From assembly GCA_963976865.1 (NCBI GenBank), contig CAXBLY010000001.1, forward strand, positions 62,001 through 126,000: a DNA stretch of 64,000 bases, written 5' to 3'. Below, piece by piece: positions 62,102 through 64,000 of this stretch. The translations under genes were made by a program, and so were the position numbers. Below the pieces are notes generated by a model. The model did no database searches, was not told the DNA's origin, and saw only the letters and a list, made by a program, of their open reading frames with translations. Source of the DNA: UBA1858 sp963976865. GTDB taxonomy: Bacteria > Pseudomonadota > Gammaproteobacteria > UBA4575. How positions within the stretch are numbered: the stretch's first letter is position 1; each line of letters opens with the position of its first letter.

Positions 62102-63175
62102 TCACTTACTCAACAAAGTCAAATGCTTCACTATTTCAGCACTTGGGTACACATCAGGAAGTTTCTTAAGCCGCCAATCACATACCAATCGCTTCTTCAC
62201 GAAATTCAAAATAACATCCTCGTTATAATTTGAAATTACAACATTACTCCCAAGGCCTTCGTTTCTCTCAGTTTTTTCTCGAAACAAGAGACATGGAAGC
62301 CCCATATGATATGCTTCTTCTTGATTGCTCCCTCCATCTGTAATTAAAAATTTTGAACTGGCCAATACGCTGGTAAAAGTAACATAATCCATTCTAGCTT
62401 TTAATTCGATATTCTTATGTCTAGCTAGCTTTTCATACCAGCCAGATGCTTGAAGCTTATTTTTAGTTACTGGGTGTAATATAAATTTTAATGTGAGCAT
62501 ATCAGCAATGCTTATCAGCATACTCATCATATGTTTAAATTTTGTTGGGTTTGATAAATTTTCATGACGGTGCAAAGAGACGACTGCATACGTTTTTTTA
62601 TACTCTGATAATTTCATTTGAGCTATTGAATATCTCAGCGAATCCAGAATCGTGTTCTCTTTCGTATTAATCAATATTGATCCTTTCTTGACAGACCTTA
62701 AATTCTTTAAAGCCCAATCGCTACTACAATAGTGAACATCCGATAATCGCGATACTATCACTCTTATAAGCTCTTCAGGGAAAGGGTTAAAGAAATTAAA
62801 CGACCTCAATCCTGCCTCAATATGCGCAACGGGAATCCCATACATCCATCCAAGAACAGTACCGAACAGCGTGGACAATGTGTCCCCATGCACTACAAGA
62901 ACAGAAGTATCGTTTTTAAAATATTTTCTTCTTCTCACCGCTTTAATCGCAAAATAGAGCCAAGTGATTAATTTCATTTGTGTATCTGACTCACCATTTT
63001 CAACTAAAATATCATCAGCAGATCTAATGCCAAATGAATCTATCAGGTCGCCCATAGTTTCTGCATGTTGTCCGGTCAACACAAACCGGTATGGCACTTC
63101 CTTATCTCTTAGCTCCCTGATAATCGGAGCCATCTTAACAAGCTGCGCTTTAGTGCCTATTAGCACTGTTATCAT
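62102..63175 (-). CDS. UDP-N-acetylglucosamine 2-epimerase-like protein
   Basis: The 357-residue protein belongs to the epimerase-2 family. Visible motifs: VLVVHGDTLSTLFG (Asp), VAHIEAGLRSFN (Glu), PFPEEL, VSLHRHEN (His), and TDGGSNQEEAYHMG. The N-terminal motif reads GTKAQLVKMAPI instead of the usual GTRPEAIKMAP, so two residues that contact the nucleotide differ. The reaction may be WecB-like or hydrolysing as in NeuC. It converges with the flippase-like gene. Confidence 0.85.
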   Translation of the reverse strand: MITVLIGTKAQLVKMAPIIRELRDKEVPYRFVLTGQHAETMGDLIDSFGIRSADDILVENGESDTQMKLITWLYFAIKAVRRRKYFKNDTSVLVVHGDTLSTLFGTVLGWMYGIPVAHIEAGLRSFNFFNPFPEELIRVIVSRLSDVHYCSSDWALKNLRSVKKGSILINTKENTILDSLRYSIAQMKLSEYKKTYAVVSLHRHENLSNPTKFKHMMSMLISIADMLTLKFILHPVTKNKLQASGWYEKLARHKNIELKARMDYVTFTSVLASSKFLITDGGSNQEEAYHMGLPCLLFREKTERNEGLGSNVVISNYNEDVILNFVKKRLVCDWRLKKLPDVYPSAEIVKHLTLLSK

Positions 63176-63205
63176 TTATATTCCTTTTTTCCTCACGCTA
63201 AAATG

Positions 63206-63571
63206 CTATTTTGTACCAAACACTAAATGCTTTGCGTACAGATAATTAAAGCATAACGCTGCAACTGAACCTGCAACAAATGCAATTTGAACACCCCATT
63301 CCAGTAAAGCCAAATAATATAAAAACATTTCAAAAACTAGAAAATTGATCATCAAACCTTTTACTTGTCCTAATATATATAATATATACCTCTTAGACTT
63401 ACCAGGAAATGTATACCTCTTATTAAAATAATAAGTTATATTTACTGCTATAGAGAATGCGAATAATCTTGATATATGCTCATTCAATAAATTTCTAATG
63501 ATGAAATACGAACTCGCATCAGCTGCAAATCCCACTAAACCTACAATAAAAAAGAGCACAAATACTCTCAT
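63206..63571 (-). CDS. GtrA family membrane protein
   Basis: The 121-residue protein has four membrane helices and the GtrA pattern (FFIVGLVGFAADASSYFIIRNLL, NKRYTF). GtrA proteins probably flip bactoprenol-linked glucose. Its ATG overlaps the stop of the upstream GT2 gene (ATGA), as expected of a coupled gtrA-gtrB pair. It lies in the AT-rich surface glycan region. Confidence 0.88.
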   Translation of the reverse strand: MRVFVLFFIVGLVGFAADASSYFIIRNLLNEHISRLFAFSIAVNITYYFNKRYTFPGKSKRYILYILGQVKGLMINFLVFEMFLYYLALLEWGVQIAFVAGSVAALCFNYLYAKHLVFGTK

Positions 63572-64000
63572 CTCATAGAAATGAATGACAACTTCTTAAT
63601 TTCACGTCTACTTTTAGATATCGCACTAAGTATCAATCCTGAAAATCCAAACATAAAACTAACTATCATCATTCCACTAGCCAATATAGCCGACGGGAAT
63701 TTTGGCACTAACCCAGTACGCAAAAATTCGGTCACAACTGGTATCCCTACTAGTAACGACAGAATAAATAATAACGAAGCAACAAGGCCATATATTATTT
63801 TAGGCTTATGGTCTTTAAATAACTTAAATACTGTCCACCCTATGCGCAAACCATCACTAACAGTATTTAGCTTGCTCTCCGATCCATCAATTCTTTCTAA
63901 GTACTCAATTGGATATTCAACAACATTAGCATCAACTTCGATAGCATGGATTGACATCGCAGTTTCCACTTCAAATCCTTCAGCAAACAAAGGTATAGAC
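63568..64000 (-). CDS. Family 2 glycosyltransferase (GtrB-like), C-terminal part
   Basis: About 143 residues at the 3' end of a gene whose start lies beyond the right edge. The beginning (SIPLFAEGFEVETAMSIHAIEVDANVVEYPIEYLERIDGSESKL-like) is the end of a GT2 domain, with the family's typical E.RIDGSESKLNT. Two membrane helices follow (about 68-85 and 101-125). It overlaps gtrA by four bases, so it is GtrB-like. A TTG at 63990 looks like a start but is probably internal. Confidence 0.88.
   Translation of the reverse strand, partial: SIPLFAEGFEVETAMSIHAIEVDANVVEYPIEYLERIDGSESKLNTVSDGLRIGWTVFKLFKDHKPKIIYGLVASLLFILSLLVGIPVVTEFLRTGLVPKFPSAILASGMMIVSFMFGFSGLILSAISKSRREIKKLSFISMR

Noticed and set aside
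63988..63990. TTG as the start of the right-edge glycosyltransferase
   Set aside because: The open frame continues beyond the window, and the family's catalytic domain would be missing; the gene is truncated by the edge.
1..64000. CRISPR array, prophage or insertion sequence
   Set aside because: No regular spaced repeats, no transposase or phage structural genes seen.

Overview
The window is about 64 kb of a gammaproteobacterial chromosome. The evidence is gene order: queA-tgt-yajC-secD-secF, ffh-rpsP-rimM-trmD-rplS, xseB-ispA-dxs, dapA-bamC and pilS-pilR-pilA all occur in arrangements typical of Gammaproteobacteria. BamC, BamD, YcgN, HslR and YpjD point the same way. The species cannot be told from the sequence; FHA-domain proteins, DUF4124, the rubrerythrin/Fe-S/DUF3501 cluster and a strongly biased periplasmic binding protein suggest an environmental, possibly marine, lineage. 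Most of the window is ordinary, densely packed core genome without insertion sequences, prophage genes or CRISPR arrays.

Layout: 1-5.1 kb holds protein translocation (secF partial, secD, yajC) and queuosine tRNA modification (tgt, queA). 5.2-9.2 kb is an AT-richer accessory stretch between a tRNA-Leu and a tRNA-Arg, with a GAF-like membrane protein, two lipoproteins and a glycine-zipper protein. 9.6-13 kb has a MarR regulator, then a BON/OmpA envelope protein tightly linked to a long coiled-coil/helix-hairpin-helix protein. 13-19 kb has a HAD phosphatase, YjbQ, ispG, two related FHA proteins with a possible small membrane protein, an unknown helical protein and hslR. 19.3-22.2 kb is the htpG region. 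22.2-31.7 kb carries ogt, the rplS-ffh translation/SRP block, an MBL hydrolase, the ypjD/CNNM pair, radA and an fdhD. 31.7-34.2 kb is a rubrerythrin/Fe-S/DUF3501 cluster.

34.3-38.2 kb is xseB-ispA-dxs-folE2; 38.2-43 kb has bamC-dapA, a PerM-type permease, a LysR regulator and a DUF4124 protein; 43-47.5 kb has proS, an orphan and apparently highly expressed ABC substrate-binding protein, and an SDR enzyme; 47.4-54.4 kb has clpB, pgeF, rluD, bamD and nadE. 54.5-58.3 kb is the type IV pilus regulatory unit pilS-pilR-pilA. From 58.3 kb to the end the DNA is AT-rich and encodes surface glycan enzymes: a GT-C-like/TPR membrane protein next to pilA, GT2 transferases, a flippase-like protein, a UDP-GlcNAc 2-epimerase-like protein and GtrA.

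Regulatory signals readable in the sequence include heat-shock (RpoH-type) promoters for htpG and clpB with identical 14-nt spacers, a sigma-70 promoter covered by two Fur-family (PerR/Irr-like) dyads in front of rubrerythrin, and a probable sigma-54 promoter with an upstream TGTC dyad in front of pilA. No clearly new multi-gene system is proven here. The best candidates for undescribed biology are the OmpA/56-residue-repeat pair, the FHA gene group, the rubrerythrin cluster and the orphan binding protein.
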